DNA from: Flavobacterium sp. J49
GTDB taxonomy: Bacteria > Bacteroidota > Bacteroidia > Flavobacteriales > Flavobacteriaceae
Direction: 5' to 3'
Length of the DNA stretch: 64,000 nt
Assembly (NCBI RefSeq): GCF_011742145.1
Contig: NZ_JAAQQU010000104.1
Location: forward strand, 577,938-641,937
The translations under genes and the position numbers were made by a program. The notes under the pieces are model-generated. The model did not search any database, was not told the origin of the DNA, and saw nothing but the letters and a program-made list of their open reading frames with translations. Positions 50,842 through 60,681 of the stretch are shown here, piece by piece; within the stretch, counting starts at the first letter, position 1; the number at the start of each line of letters is the position of its first letter.

Positions 50842-51392
50842 TAGTTAGCGTTTTTAAGTTGAGTATTTTTTATAGCCATTTCTAAAGGCATCACCAATTT
50901 GTCTTTACCGAAGATAAAATCTTCACGGTCGTACTGCGCCGGAACCAATTCTTTAGAAATAGTCAGGTAAATTGCATCTTTCGGACAAGCTTCTTCACAC
51001 AAGCCGCAGAAAATACAACGCAACATGTTGATTTCGTAGATTTCGGCGTACTTTTCTTCACGGTACAGATGCTCTTCGCCTTTTTTGCGCTCGGCGGCTT
51101 TCATCGTGATGGCTTCAGCCGGACAAGATAAGGCGCACAATCCGCAAGCCGTACAGTTTTCACGACCTTGTTCGTCGCGTTTCAACATGTGACGACCACG
51201 ATATACCGGACTAAAAGCACGTACTTGCTCCGGATAATGAATCGTAGCTTTTTTTCTGAAAAAGTGTTTGATGGTAATGAGTAAGCCTTTTACAATGGCT
51301 ACCAAATAGAGTCGCTCCAAGAACGTCATTTCCTTATTGGAAACCTGTTTCTTTTTGCCTGAAAGCGATATACTTTGAATTGCTGTTGACAT
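50841..51392 (-). CDS. nuoI: NADH-quinone oxidoreductase subunit I
   Basis: 183 residues with two 4Fe-4S ferredoxin motifs: C80, C83, C86, C90 and C126, C129, C132, C136. They pass electrons from the peripheral arm to NuoB (clusters N6a and N6b). The N-terminal 45 residues form an amphipathic extension at the membrane. 12 bp after nuoH. Confidence 0.97.
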   Translation of the reverse strand: MSTAIQSISLSGKKKQVSNKEMTFLERLYLVAIVKGLLITIKHFFRKKATIHYPEQVRAFSPVYRGRHMLKRDEQGRENCTACGLCALSCPAEAITMKAAERKKGEEHLYREEKYAEIYEINMLRCIFCGLCEEACPKDAIYLTISKELVPAQYDREDFIFGKDKLVMPLEMAIKNTQLKNAN

Positions 51393-51404
51393 AGTTGCGG
51401 TATC

Positions 51405-52436
51405 TTATTTAAAAGCTAAAATGCAAATTCCGGTTATTATAATGTTGATGATAGATAGTGGAATTAAAATCTTCCAGCCCAAGTTCATCAATTGATCGTA
51501 TCTGAAACGCGGTATCGTCCAACGCACCCACATGTAGAAGAAGATGAAGAAACAGATTTTAGCAAATAAAACCCCGATTCCGATAACATTAGCCGTATTG
51601 GCACCAACATTATCTATCATCCATTGCATGCCCGGATAGTTGTAACCTCCAAAATACAGGATAGCCAAAATCGCAGAAGAGATAAACATATTAGCGTATT
51701 CGGCAAACAAATAGAATCCCATTTTCATAGAAGAATATTCGGTGTGGTAACCACCAATCAACTCCGATTCACATTCGGCTAAGTCGAAAGGCGTTCTGTT
51801 GGTTTCCGCGAAAGCACAGATTAAGAAGATTAAGAATCCTACCGGTTGATAGAATACGTTCCAATTCATTCCGGCTTGTTGTTCGGAGATTTCTTTTAAA
51901 CTCAAAGTTCCGGTCATCATCAACAAAGCAATCATCGATAATCCCATGGCTACTTCATAAGAAACCATTTGCGAAGCGGCACGAACCGCACCCATTAAAG
52001 AGAATTTATTATTAGAAGCCCAGCCTCCAATCATAATGCCGTAAACCCCAACCGAAATCACTCCGAAGATGTAGAGCAAAGCAACATCAATATCGGTAGC
52101 TTGCAGTTGCACGGTTCTTCCGAAAACTTCGAGTTGATCACCCCACGGAATTACCGCACTGGTCATCAAAGCCGTACTCATCGCAATGGCAGGTCCGACA
52201 AAGAATAAAAATTTATTAGGCGTATTGGGTTCGAATTCTTCTTTGGCAAAAAGTTTCATACCGTCGGCCAAAGGTTGTAACAAACCACCCCAACCGGCGC
52301 GGTTTGGACCTACACGGTCTTGCAAAAAGGCCGCTACTTTACGTTCGGCCCAAGTAGAATACATGGCCATGATCATGGTGATGGCAAATACGGTTACGAT
52401 AACCACACTTTTTTCTATGATAAAGGCACTATCCAT
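51405..52436 (-). CDS. nuoH: NADH-quinone oxidoreductase subunit H
   Basis: 343 residues, about eight membrane helices, at the quinone site. Signatures: AERKVAAFLQDRVGPNRAGWGGLLQPLADGMKL, ETNRTPFDLAECESELIGGYHTEYSSM. Its start overlaps the end of nuoG by 8 bp. Confidence 0.97.
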   Translation of the reverse strand: MDSAFIIEKSVVIVTVFAITMIMAMYSTWAERKVAAFLQDRVGPNRAGWGGLLQPLADGMKLFAKEEFEPNTPNKFLFFVGPAIAMSTALMTSAVIPWGDQLEVFGRTVQLQATDIDVALLYIFGVISVGVYGIMIGGWASNNKFSLMGAVRAASQMVSYEVAMGLSMIALLMMTGTLSLKEISEQQAGMNWNVFYQPVGFLIFLICAFAETNRTPFDLAECESELIGGYHTEYSSMKMGFYLFAEYANMFISSAILAILYFGGYNYPGMQWMIDNVGANTANVIGIGVLFAKICFFIFFYMWVRWTIPRFRYDQLMNLGWKILIPLSIINIIITGICILAFK

Positions 52437-53484
52437 TTTGCTTTCCGTTTATTGGGTTACCGTCTATTTTTTCGTTGTAATCAATTTCGGCCATACTAAT
52501 TTTTTTACGGTCGATGTCTCTACCTTGAAGAATGCCTTTTTCGGTATCGATAACTACGGTGTCTAATTTTCCGTAATGTTTGTTTTGGTTGATTACCGAA
52601 TCTTTTTCGAATTTTCTCGGGCCTTCAATTACCCAATCCGAAACGTCTTTTTTGTCAAAACGACAAGTATTACAGATAAAAGCTTCAACTTCGTGGTATT
52701 CGTCTTTGCGAGCGGTTACTCTTTGAATTTCGTTACCGAACATCCATAAAGTAGTTTTTCCACAACAACCCGGCGTAGTACATTCTCTGTGGGCATTGAA
52801 CGGTTTGTTGAACCAAACTCTCGATTTGAATCGGAATGTCTTATCTGTCAAAGCACCAACCGGACAAACATCAATCATGTTTCCGGAGAATTCATTGTCG
52901 ATGGCTGCCGATACACAAGTTGAAATTTGCGAGTGGTCACCACGATTTAAAACCCCGTGCACACGTTTATCGGTTAATTGATCGGCAACTTCCACGCAAC
53001 GTTGGCAAACGATGCAACGGTTCATGTGCAATTGAATTTTGTCCCCGATATCTTCCGGTTCGAAAGTTCTTTTTTCTTCTATAAAACGCTGTTGTAGTTT
53101 TCCGTGTTCGAAGCTTAAATTTTGTAAATCACATTCGCCTGCCTGGTCACAAACCGGACAATCGAGTGGGTGATTGATTAAAAGGAATTCGGTTACGGCT
53201 TTGCGCGCTTCTGCTACTCTGTCCGATTTTTTGCTCGCTACTTCCATTCCGTCCTGACAACCGGTTACGCATGACGCAACGAGTTTAGGCATTGGTCTTG
53301 GGTCGGCTTCGCTACCTTTAGTAACGTCTACCAAGCAGCAACGGCATTTTCCACCGGTTCCTTCTAGTTTAGAATAATAACACATGGCTGGCGGAACAGA
53401 TTCTCCACCAATCATACGAGCAGCTTGCAGGATAGTTGTTCCCGGTGCTACTTCAATTTCTTGACCGTCTATGGTTACTTTCAT
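52429..53484 (-). CDS. nuoG: NADH-quinone oxidoreductase subunit G, short form
   Basis: 351 residues from ATG 53484 (MKVTIDGQEIEVAPG); the frame opens at 53532 but those codons are largely a 7-bp tandem repeat. It has the 2Fe-2S ferredoxin domain (CYYSKLEGTGGKCRCC and a later Cys), the His-Cys-type cluster region (HPLDCPVCDQAGECDLQ) and a 4Fe-4S region (CIVCQRCVEV). The large C-terminal molybdopterin-type domain of E. coli NuoG (over 900 residues) is absent, as in other Flavobacteriia. Electrons enter from NuoF. Confidence 0.92.
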   Translation of the reverse strand: MKVTIDGQEIEVAPGTTILQAARMIGGESVPPAMCYYSKLEGTGGKCRCCLVDVTKGSEADPRPMPKLVASCVTGCQDGMEVASKKSDRVAEARKAVTEFLLINHPLDCPVCDQAGECDLQNLSFEHGKLQQRFIEEKRTFEPEDIGDKIQLHMNRCIVCQRCVEVADQLTDKRVHGVLNRGDHSQISTCVSAAIDNEFSGNMIDVCPVGALTDKTFRFKSRVWFNKPFNAHRECTTPGCCGKTTLWMFGNEIQRVTARKDEYHEVEAFICNTCRFDKKDVSDWVIEGPRKFEKDSVINQNKHYGKLDTVVIDTEKGILQGRDIDRKKISMAEIDYNEKIDGNPINGKQNG

Positions 53485-53491
53485 AATAATA

Positions 53492-53519
53492 GTTGTCGGT
53501 TGTCGGTTGTCAGTTGTTG
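53492..53519. repeat. Heptamer tandem repeat upstream of nuoG
   Basis: Four 7-bp units, GTTGTCG twice then GTTGTCA and GTTGTTG, ending 8 bp from the nuoG start. It is within the only sizeable gap (72 bp) of the operon. Confidence 0.85.
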
Positions 53520-53556
53520 GTTTGGCCATCAACTATCAACGAGAACCTTTTTTTAC

Positions 53557-54924
53557 TTATACTGGTTGCTTTGCAACTAAATGTTTTACTTGTTCAAAAG
53601 GTTCGTGAACGAAATGGTCACGGTTCTTTATTTTTTCCGGGAAACGGATATGGTATTCAAACTCGTCTCTAAAGTGACGAATCGCCGCAGCTACCGGCCA
53701 TGAAGCCGCATCGCCTAATGGACAAATCGTATTTCCTTCAATTTTGGACTGGATACTCCACAACAATTCGATGTCTTCTTCGCGTCCTTGTCCGTTTTCG
53801 ATTCTCCACAATACTTTTTCTAACCAACCGGTTCCTTCGCGACATGGCGTACATTGACCGCAAGATTCGTGGTGATAGAAACGGGAGAAATTCCAAGTGT
53901 TGCGAACGATACAAGCGCGGTCATCATAAACGATAAATCCACCAGAACCTAACATCGAACCGGTTGCAAAACCACCATCGGATAAACTCTCGTAAGTCAT
54001 CAAACGGTCTTCGCCAGCCGCGGTTTTGTAGATTAAATTCGCGGGTAAAATTGGCACCGAACTTCCACCCGGAACCAATGCTTTCAAAGGTCTGTCGGTT
54101 TGCATTCCACCACAATATTCGTCGGAATTCATGAATTCGTATACAGAAACACCTAATTCAATTTCGTAAACACCTTGATTTTTGATGTTTCCGGAAGCCG
54201 AAATTAATTTGGTTCCCGTCGAACGACCAATCCCGATTCCGGCATAATCAGCCCCTGAATTGTTGACAATCCATGGCACAGCCGCAATCGTTTCAACGTT
54301 ATTTACTACGGTTGGATTTTGCCAAAGTCCTTTCACAGCAGGAAATGGTGGTTTCAATCTTGGATTACCACGTTTTCCTTCTAAACTTTCAATTAAGGCA
54401 GTTTCTTCTCCGCAGATGTAAGCACCACCACCAATTTGGACAAATAATTCCAAATCGTAGCCTGAGCCTAATATATTTTTGCCTAACCAACCGGCTGCTT
54501 TCGCTTCGGCGATGGCTCTTTCTAAAATTTTGTACACCCACATGTATTCTCCACGAATGTAGATGTAGGATAGGTTGGCACCCAAAGCATAACTCGAGGT
54601 AATCATTCCTTCAATCAAAAGATGCGGAATGTATTCCATTAAATACCTGTCTTTGAAAGTTCCCGGTTCCGACTCATCGGCGTTACAAACCAAATGTCTT
54701 GGATTGCCCGATTTTTTGTCGATAAAACTCCATTTCATTCCGGCCGGGAAACCCGCGCCACCACGACCGCGTAATCCTGAAGTTTTTACTTCTTCGACTA
54801 CTTCATCCGGAGTCATTTTTTTCAGGGCTTTTTCCACTGAAGCATAACCGCCTTCACGACGATATACTTCATAGGTTTTGATGCCCGGAACGTTGATTTT
54901 GTCTAATAATATTTTTCTTCCCAT
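53557..54924 (-). CDS. nuoF: NADH-quinone oxidoreductase subunit F
   Basis: 455 residues; NADH dehydrogenase subunit with FMN and 4Fe-4S cluster N3. Motifs: GLRGRGGAGFPAGMKWSF and GGGAYICGEETALIESLEGKRGNPR (FMN/NADH site), and HESCGQCTPCREGTGWL with a later Cys in TICPLGD (cluster ligands). 4 bp after nuoE. Confidence 0.97.
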   Translation of the reverse strand: MGRKILLDKINVPGIKTYEVYRREGGYASVEKALKKMTPDEVVEEVKTSGLRGRGGAGFPAGMKWSFIDKKSGNPRHLVCNADESEPGTFKDRYLMEYIPHLLIEGMITSSYALGANLSYIYIRGEYMWVYKILERAIAEAKAAGWLGKNILGSGYDLELFVQIGGGAYICGEETALIESLEGKRGNPRLKPPFPAVKGLWQNPTVVNNVETIAAVPWIVNNSGADYAGIGIGRSTGTKLISASGNIKNQGVYEIELGVSVYEFMNSDEYCGGMQTDRPLKALVPGGSSVPILPANLIYKTAAGEDRLMTYESLSDGGFATGSMLGSGGFIVYDDRACIVRNTWNFSRFYHHESCGQCTPCREGTGWLEKVLWRIENGQGREEDIELLWSIQSKIEGNTICPLGDAASWPVAAAIRHFRDEFEYHIRFPEKIKNRDHFVHEPFEQVKHLVAKQPV

Positions 54925-54928
54925 GATA

Positions 54929-55459
54929 TTATTTATCGTGTAAAGTGATTTTTCCGTCTTTGCAATCAGCGATTAGCTGGTCTACTTTTTCTTTGGTCAA
55001 ATGTTCTTGGTAGAAATCACCCAATTGCATCATTGGTGCATAACCACAAGCGCCTAAACATTCTACACCGCGTACTTCGAAAAGTCCGTCAGCGGTTGGT
55101 TCGCCAATACCTACGCCCAATTTGGAACAAGTATAATCCATCAAATCTTCTACACCGTTTTGACAACAAGCGGCAGTTTGACAGAATTCGAACATGTATT
55201 TTCCGATGGGTCTTTGGTTGAACATCGTATAAAAAGTCACTACTTCGTATACTTCTATAGGCAATATTTCTAAGATTTCGGCAACTTTGTTTTGCAGTTC
55301 GATACTCAACCAGTTGTCGTGAGCGTCTTGAACTTCGTGCAAAACCGGTAATAAAGCTGATTTCTTTTTATCGGCAGGATAATGACTGATTAACTCATTG
55401 ATGCGAGCCATCAACGGTTCAGTAATGTTTATCTCTTGTTTGATGTGTGATCTTTCCAT
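54929..55459 (-). CDS. nuoE: NADH-quinone oxidoreductase subunit E
   Basis: 176 residues, thioredoxin-like 2Fe-2S protein. Cluster ligands lie in CQTAACCQNG and VECLGACGYAP. Assists NuoF in NADH oxidation. 5 bp after nuoD. Confidence 0.96.
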   Translation of the reverse strand: MERSHIKQEINITEPLMARINELISHYPADKKKSALLPVLHEVQDAHDNWLSIELQNKVAEILEILPIEVYEVVTFYTMFNQRPIGKYMFEFCQTAACCQNGVEDLMDYTCSKLGVGIGEPTADGLFEVRGVECLGACGYAPMMQLGDFYQEHLTKEKVDQLIADCKDGKITLHDK

Positions 55460-55464
55460 ACTAC

Positions 55465-56700
55465 TTAAGCGTCTAATTCGCCTGCAATTACATTTAAACT
55501 TGATAAAATAACGATAGCGTCCGATAGCATTCCGCCTTTAATCATTTCAGTATAGGCTTGGTAATAGATATAACAAGGTCTTCTGAATTTTAAACGGTAT
55601 GGTGTTCTGCTTCCGTCGGTAATTAAATAGAATCCTAACTCACCGTTTCCGCCTTCCACCGCGTGATAAATTTCGTCCACCGGAACCGGTACTTCACCCA
55701 TCACAATTTTGAAGTGGTAGATTAAGCTTTCCATGTTGGTATAAACATCCTCTTTCGGTGGCAAATAATAATCGGGAACATCAGCGTGGATTGGACCTTC
55801 CGGCAATTTCGCTAGAGCTTGTTTGATGATGCTCAAACTTTCCCAAACTTCGGCATTACGCACGCAAAAACGGTCATAAGTATCGCCTGATTTTCCAACA
55901 GGAATATCGAATTCGAAATCTTCGTAAGAAGAATAAGGTGCGGCTTTACGAACGTCGTAATCAATTCCGGCGGCACGTAAGTTTGGACCTGTCAATCCGT
56001 ATTGCATTGCTTTTTCAGCGGTGATTGGACCAACATTAACGGTACGGTCAATGAAAATTCTGTTTCTTTCAAATAGGTTTTCGAATTCTTTCCAGGCTAC
56101 CGGAAATTCTTCAAGGAAAGTATTTAGTTTTTTGAAAGCTTCGTCAGACCATTCTCTTTCGAAACCGCCTATTCTTCCCATATTGGTAGTCAAACGAGCG
56201 CCGCAAATTTCTTCGTAAATCTCGTATACTTTTTCTCTGAATTGAAATACATAAAGGAAACCGGTATAAGCGCCGGTATCAACACCCAAAATCGAATTAC
56301 AAATCAAGTGGTCTGTGATTCTGGCCAATTCCATTACGATCACTCTTAAATATTGGGCACGTTTCGGTACTTCAATATTCAATAATTTCTCTACGGTCAT
56401 CCACCAAGCCATGTTGTTGATAGGCGACGAACAATAGTTCATGCGGTCGGTCAACACGTTGATTTGGTAAAACGGACGGTTTTCGGCAATCTTTTCGAAG
56501 GCACGGTGAATGTAACCAACGGTTGGCTCGGCATCCAGGATTCGTTCTCCGTCCATCAATAAGATGTTTTGGAAAATTCCGTGTGTGGCCGGGTGTGTTG
56601 GGCCTAAGTTTAATATAGAGAGTTCGCTTCCGTCTTCGTTGCGGGTTTTTTCTATAACTTTAGCATATCGATGCTCTGGTGATAATAATAAATCTGACAT
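55465..56700 (-). CDS. nuoD: NADH-quinone oxidoreductase subunit D
   Basis: 411 residues of the 49-kDa/hydrogenase large-subunit family. LNLGPTHPATHG with the quinone-site His, EPTVGYIHRAFEKIAENR and DRMNYCSSPINNMAWWMTVEKL are diagnostic. Separate from nuoC, unlike the fused E. coli form. Confidence 0.97.
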   Translation of the reverse strand: MSDLLLSPEHRYAKVIEKTRNEDGSELSILNLGPTHPATHGIFQNILLMDGERILDAEPTVGYIHRAFEKIAENRPFYQINVLTDRMNYCSSPINNMAWWMTVEKLLNIEVPKRAQYLRVIVMELARITDHLICNSILGVDTGAYTGFLYVFQFREKVYEIYEEICGARLTTNMGRIGGFEREWSDEAFKKLNTFLEEFPVAWKEFENLFERNRIFIDRTVNVGPITAEKAMQYGLTGPNLRAAGIDYDVRKAAPYSSYEDFEFDIPVGKSGDTYDRFCVRNAEVWESLSIIKQALAKLPEGPIHADVPDYYLPPKEDVYTNMESLIYHFKIVMGEVPVPVDEIYHAVEGGNGELGFYLITDGSRTPYRLKFRRPCYIYYQAYTEMIKGGMLSDAIVILSSLNVIAGELDA

Positions 56701-56717
56701 TGAGAATGTTGAATTAT

Positions 56718-57236
56718 TTAATTATTAACTGGTGTTCTTCCGAAGAATCGGTCGTCTTTATCGGTTCTTCCGCTGTCTTCCATCGGGAATTCTTTTCGCA
56801 TTGGGTGAGAAACCATTTCATCCATATTCAAAATGCGTTTCAGTTGTGGATGTCCTTTGAAATTGATGCCGAAGAAATCCCAAGCTTCTCTTTCCATCCA
56901 ATTGGCGCATAGAAATAAGTCGGTTACCGTATCAACCTCTGCCGGATCGGGCAAATAAGTTTTTACACGGATTCTCACATTCTCAATCCAGTTGTGCAAT
57001 TGATACACTACGGCAAATTGGTGTGTTTCATCATTGTCCGGGAAATGGATTCCGGTTAAATCGGTAAGAAAATGAAAGTTTAAATCTTCTTGCTCTTTCA
57101 AAAAGCGAATCACTTCGTGAATGGTATTGGGTGTGGCTTCTAAAGTGAAAATATCTCTTTTCATTTCAAAATTCAGCACATTATTACCGAATGTCTGAGC
57201 CAATTTATCTTGTATATAAGCTGTTTCTAAAGCCAT
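56718..57236 (-). CDS. nuoC: NADH-quinone oxidoreductase subunit C
   Basis: 172 residues of the 30-kDa subunit. The signature CANWMEREAWDFFGINFKGHPQLKRIL is clear, ending MRKEFPMEDSGR. 1 bp after nuoB. Confidence 0.96.
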   Translation of the reverse strand: MALETAYIQDKLAQTFGNNVLNFEMKRDIFTLEATPNTIHEVIRFLKEQEDLNFHFLTDLTGIHFPDNDETHQFAVVYQLHNWIENVRIRVKTYLPDPAEVDTVTDLFLCANWMEREAWDFFGINFKGHPQLKRILNMDEMVSHPMRKEFPMEDSGRTDKDDRFFGRTPVNN

Positions 57237-57237
57237 A

Positions 57238-57783
57238 TTATAGGTTATAAGAAGCTAATAATTCTTTGTATTCCGGTGAATTTCTGCGGCGAACCGATTC
57301 GTTTTTCACCAATTCTTGCAATTGCATTACGCCGTCTACAATTTGTTCCGGTCTTGGCGGACAACCCGGTACGTAAACGTCAACGGGAATCACTTTGTCA
57401 ATGCCTTGTAACACAGAATACGTGTCGAATACACCTCCTGAAGAAGCGCAAGCGCCAACGGCGATAACCCAACGCGGTTCCGACATTTGTTCGTAGACCT
57501 GACGTAAAATCGGCGCCATTTTTTTGGAAATGGTTCCCATGACCATCAGCATGTCGGCTTGTCGTGGAGAGAAACTTACCCTTTCCGAACCAAAACGCGC
57601 CAAATCGTAGTGAGAAGCCATTGTGGCCATAAATTCAATTCCGCAACAAGAAGTCGCAAAAGGCAATGGCCAAAGCGAGTTGGCTCTCGCCAATCCGACA
57701 ACGTCATTTAATTTGGTGGCGAAGAAACCTTCACCAACTACTCCTTCCGGCGGAGCGACCATATTTGGTTTTGTAGTACTCAT
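57238..57783 (-). CDS. nuoB: NADH-quinone oxidoreductase subunit B
   Basis: 181 residues; carries terminal cluster N2. Ligands are in [23 protein letters not shown] and [20 protein letters not shown]. Passes electrons to quinone with NuoD. Confidence 0.97.
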   Translation of the reverse strand: MSTTKPNMVAPPEGVVGEGFFATKLNDVVGLARANSLWPLPFATSCCGIEFMATMASHYDLARFGSERVSFSPRQADMLMVMGTISKKMAPILRQVYEQMSEPRWVIAVGACASSGGVFDTYSVLQGIDKVIPVDVYVPGCPPRPEQIVDGVMQLQELVKNESVRRRNSPEYKELLASYNL

Positions 57784-57796
57784 AGCAATTGTTTTT

Positions 57797-58162
57797 TTAT
57801 TCCCACTCCAGCGCTTTCTTCTTGATAATGTAGAAGAAACCTACTAATAAAAGTGACATGAAAATAACCATTTTAATCATTCCTTCGATGCCCAAAGCTT
57901 TGAAATTAATGGCCCAAGGGTATAGGAAAATTACCTCTACGTCAAAAAGGACAAAAAGGATCGCTACCAAGAAATATTTTACTGAAAAAGGAATTCTGGC
58001 ATTTCCTACTGATTCGATACCACACTCAAAGTTTTTGTCTTTGCTTTTGGAATGTCTTTTCGGACCTAAAAAGCTAGAGCCGATAATGGTTAAGACCACA
58101 AATCCTACGGCTAAACCTGCTTGCATCAGGATTGGTAAATAATCTAATTGATTAGACTGCAT
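57797..58162 (-). CDS. nuoA: NADH-quinone oxidoreductase subunit A
   Basis: 121 residues, three transmembrane helices. KNFECGIESVGNARIPFSVKYFLVAILFVLFDVEVIFLYPWA is the family signature. The start is ATG 58162 (MQSNQLDYLP); the frame is open to 58207 but the operon promoter -7 box at 58197-58204 lies inside that extension, which rules it out. Confidence 0.96.
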   Translation of the reverse strand: MQSNQLDYLPILMQAGLAVGFVVLTIIGSSFLGPKRHSKSKDKNFECGIESVGNARIPFSVKYFLVAILFVLFDVEVIFLYPWAINFKALGIEGMIKMVIFMSLLLVGFFYIIKKKALEWE

Positions 58163-58196
58163 AACGCTCAAAATTAGAAGTAAATTAAAATAGCCA

Positions 58197-58227
58197 CAAA
58201 TATACATCGCATTATTTAATTCGCAAA
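58197..58227 (-). promoter_or_regulatory. Promoter of the nuo operon
   Basis: On the minus strand TTTG (58227-58224), 19 bp, TATATTTG (58204-58197): a perfect Bacteroidota promoter, giving a leader of about 30 nt before nuoA. Confidence 0.85.
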
Positions 58228-58303
58228 AATCAGGGCTAAACCTTTGGCATTTATTGCCCTAAAAACGTTTATTTAAACTGATTTTAAATAAGGAATTTGT
58301 TCC

Positions 58304-58335
58304 ATAAAAAAACGTCCCGAAATTTTCGGGACGTT
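58304..58335 (-). terminator. Terminator of the cold-shock gene
   Basis: AACGTCCCGAAA pairs with TTTCGGGACGTT; on the minus strand a run of seven T follows. Confidence 0.9.
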
Positions 58336-58368
58336 GTGTCATTCTAGGTAATCAAAAAATAATATATA

Positions 58369-58569
58369 TTAGTCTTCGATAGCCACTACTTGAGCTGCTA
58401 CTTTACCTTTTCTTCCTTCTTCTTCTTCGTAAGATACTTTATCACCTTCACTTAAACCTTCTGATTTAATTCCGGTAGCATGTACGAAAATGTCTTTTCC
58501 TGTCTCATCGTCAGTAATAAAACCGTAACCTTTTGATTCATTGAAGAATTTAACTTTACCTGTGCGCAT
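58369..58569 (-). CDS. Cold-shock protein, CspA family
   Basis: 66-residue OB-fold nucleic-acid chaperone. RNP1 [15 protein letters not shown] and RNP2 DIFVHATGI are intact. It melts RNA secondary structure. Flanked by its own promoter and terminator, so monocistronic. Confidence 0.96.
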   Translation of the reverse strand: MRTGKVKFFNESKGYGFITDDETGKDIFVHATGIKSEGLSEGDKVSYEEEEGRKGKVAAQVVAIED

Positions 58570-58598
58570 TTTGTAATATAAAAAAAATTAATAATGCC

Positions 58599-58628
58599 CA
58601 AAGATATACTTATTTGCGACATAGCCAA
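58599..58628 (-). promoter_or_regulatory. Promoter of the cold-shock gene
   Basis: TTG (58628-58626), 19 bp, TATCTTTG (58606-58599) on the minus strand. The leader is short, about 25 nt, so there is no long cold-box leader as in E. coli cspA. Confidence 0.8.
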
Positions 58629-58724
58629 CAAAAATCAAATAAAAAGTTAATTTTATTTCAATTTATTTCAATTATAATTGAATGATTTTCAGTACAATAT
58701 TTGAATTATTCTAAAAACAGCAAC

Positions 58725-58762
58725 AAAAAACGCCATTATTTATAAATTTTTAAATAATGGCG
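58725..58762 (-). terminator. Terminator of aspS
   Basis: CGCCATTATTTA (58731-58742) pairs perfectly with TAAATAATGGCG (58751-58762), with T-run on the minus strand; 26 bp after the aspS stop. Confidence 0.9.
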
Positions 58763-58787
58763 CTGTTTGAAAATGCGAATTTGATAT

Positions 58788-60542
58788 TTATTGTGGCAAG
58801 TCTAATTTTATATACAATTCTTTCAATTGCGTATCGTCAATGGCTGATGGTGCATCAATCATCACATCGCGTCCCGAATTGTTTTTAGGGAAAGCGATAA
58901 AGTCACGAATGGTTTCTTGTCCGCCCAAAATAGCCACCAATCTGTCCAAACCAAAGGCCAAGCCACCGTGAGGTGGTGCGCCAAATTGGAAGGCATTCAT
59001 CAGGAAGCCAAATTGGTCTTGCGCTTGTTCCGGTGTAAATCCTAAAAGGCTGAACATGCTGCTTTGGAGTTCTTTATCGTGTATACGAATCGAACCACCG
59101 CCGATTTCGTTTCCGTTCAATACCATATCATAAGCATTGGCGCGCACTTTTCCCGGTTCGGTTTCGATGAGTTTCATGTCTTCCGGTTTTGGAGACGTGA
59201 ATGGATGGTGCATGGCGTGGTAACGACCATTTTCTTCATCCCATTCTAATAGTGGAAAATCTACCACCCATAATGGTGCAAACTCGTCGGGTTTTCTCAA
59301 GCCCAATCGAGTCGCTACTTCCATACGTAAGGCAGAAAGTTGTGTTCTTGTTTTGTTGGCGTTACCCGATAATACTAAAATCAAGTCACCTGCTTTGGCA
59401 TTGGTGAGTTCTGCCCATTTTTTCAAATCTTCTTGGTCGTAAAATTTATCCACGGATGATTTGAATGTTCCGTCTTCTTCACATTTCACGTAAACCATAC
59501 CTGAAGCACCCACTTGCGGGCGTTTTACCCAGTCAATTAGCGCATCAATTTCTTTACGAGTGTAAGAAGCGCAACCGGGAGCTGCAATTCCGACAACCAA
59601 TTCGGCCGAGTTGAATACGGCAAAATCTTTGTGTTGCGCAACGGCGTTTAATTCTCCGAATTTCATCTCAAAACGAATATCCGGTTTGTCATTTCCGTAG
59701 GTTTTCATGGCGTAATCATAGGTCATTCTCGGGAATTCTGCTACGTCGATGCCTTTTATTTCTTTTAAAAGATGACGCGTCAAGCCTTCGAAAACATTCA
59801 GAATATCTTCTTGTTCAACGAATGCCATTTCACAATCGATTTGGGTGAATTCCGGTTGCCTGTCGGCACGCAGATCTTCGTCGCGGAAACATTTCACGAT
59901 TTGGAAATATTTGTCCATGCCGCCAACCATCAACAACTGTTTGAAGGTTTGAGGCGATTGAGGTAAGGCGTAGAATTGTCCTTGGTTCATTCTGCTCGGC
60001 ACCACGAAATCTCTCGCACCCTCCGGAGTTGATTTGATTAAATAAGGGGTTTCCACTTCACAGAAATCCAAATCGGATAAATATTTGCGGACTTCCATTG
60101 CCACTTTGTGACGGAAAAGCAAGGAGTTTTTTACCGGATTTCTACGGATATCCAAGTAACGGTATTTCATTCGGATGTCTTCGCCACCGTCGGTTTCATC
60201 TTCAATAGTAAATGGCGGAAGGATAGAAGCATTTAATAAAGTCAGTTCTGAAACCAAAATCTCGATATCACCCGTGTTCATGTTCGGGTTTTTTGACTCA
60301 CGCTCAATAACAGTTCCTTTAACTTGAATGACAAATTCTCGTCCCAGTGATTTTGCGTTTTCAAAAACGGTTTTATCGGTTCTTTGTTCGTCAAAGATTA
60401 ATTGCGTGATTCCGTAACGGTCGCGCAAATCAACCCATATCATAAAACCTTTATCACGAGATTTTTGAACCCAACCGGCAAGCGTAACTTCTTTATTAAT
60501 ATGAGTGGCATTTAATTCGCCACAATTATGACTTCTGTACAT
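58788..60542 (-). CDS. aspS: Aspartyl-tRNA synthetase
   Basis: 584 residues, bacterial type. Anticodon-binding OB domain (about 1-110, [22 protein letters not shown]), class II core with motif 2 [22 protein letters not shown] and motif 3 [15 protein letters not shown], and the GAD insertion between. A TACTTTTG -7 box (60559-60566) lies 17 bp upstream. Confidence 0.97.
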   Translation of the reverse strand: MYRSHNCGELNATHINKEVTLAGWVQKSRDKGFMIWVDLRDRYGITQLIFDEQRTDKTVFENAKSLGREFVIQVKGTVIERESKNPNMNTGDIEILVSELTLLNASILPPFTIEDETDGGEDIRMKYRYLDIRRNPVKNSLLFRHKVAMEVRKYLSDLDFCEVETPYLIKSTPEGARDFVVPSRMNQGQFYALPQSPQTFKQLLMVGGMDKYFQIVKCFRDEDLRADRQPEFTQIDCEMAFVEQEDILNVFEGLTRHLLKEIKGIDVAEFPRMTYDYAMKTYGNDKPDIRFEMKFGELNAVAQHKDFAVFNSAELVVGIAAPGCASYTRKEIDALIDWVKRPQVGASGMVYVKCEEDGTFKSSVDKFYDQEDLKKWAELTNAKAGDLILVLSGNANKTRTQLSALRMEVATRLGLRKPDEFAPLWVVDFPLLEWDEENGRYHAMHHPFTSPKPEDMKLIETEPGKVRANAYDMVLNGNEIGGGSIRIHDKELQSSMFSLLGFTPEQAQDQFGFLMNAFQFGAPPHGGLAFGLDRLVAILGGQETIRDFIAFPKNNSGRDVMIDAPSAIDDTQLKELYIKLDLPQ

Positions 60543-60558
60543 TGGAATAAATTTTCGG

Positions 60559-60566
60559 CAAAAGTA
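60559..60566 (-). promoter_or_regulatory. Possible -7 box of aspS
   Basis: TACTTTTG on the minus strand; no clear -33 element at 19-21 bp. Confidence 0.4.
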
Positions 60567-60645
60567 AAAAACTTATACCAATTAAACGTTCGAAGTAGCA
60601 AATCAAATTTAAGTTAATCTTTAATTTTCGAATGGACAAAACCAG

Positions 60646-60653
60646 TATATTTG
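60646..60653 (+). promoter_or_regulatory. Possible -7 box of the thioredoxin-like gene
   Basis: TATATTTG, 29 bp before the ATG; a -33 TTTG is not clear. Confidence 0.45.
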
Positions 60654-60681
60654 ATATCTTAAAAAATTAAACAACACACTT

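Noticed and set aside
52429..53484. NuoG truncated by frameshift
   Set aside because: The short form ends just as nuoH begins, and this length is normal for Flavobacteriia.
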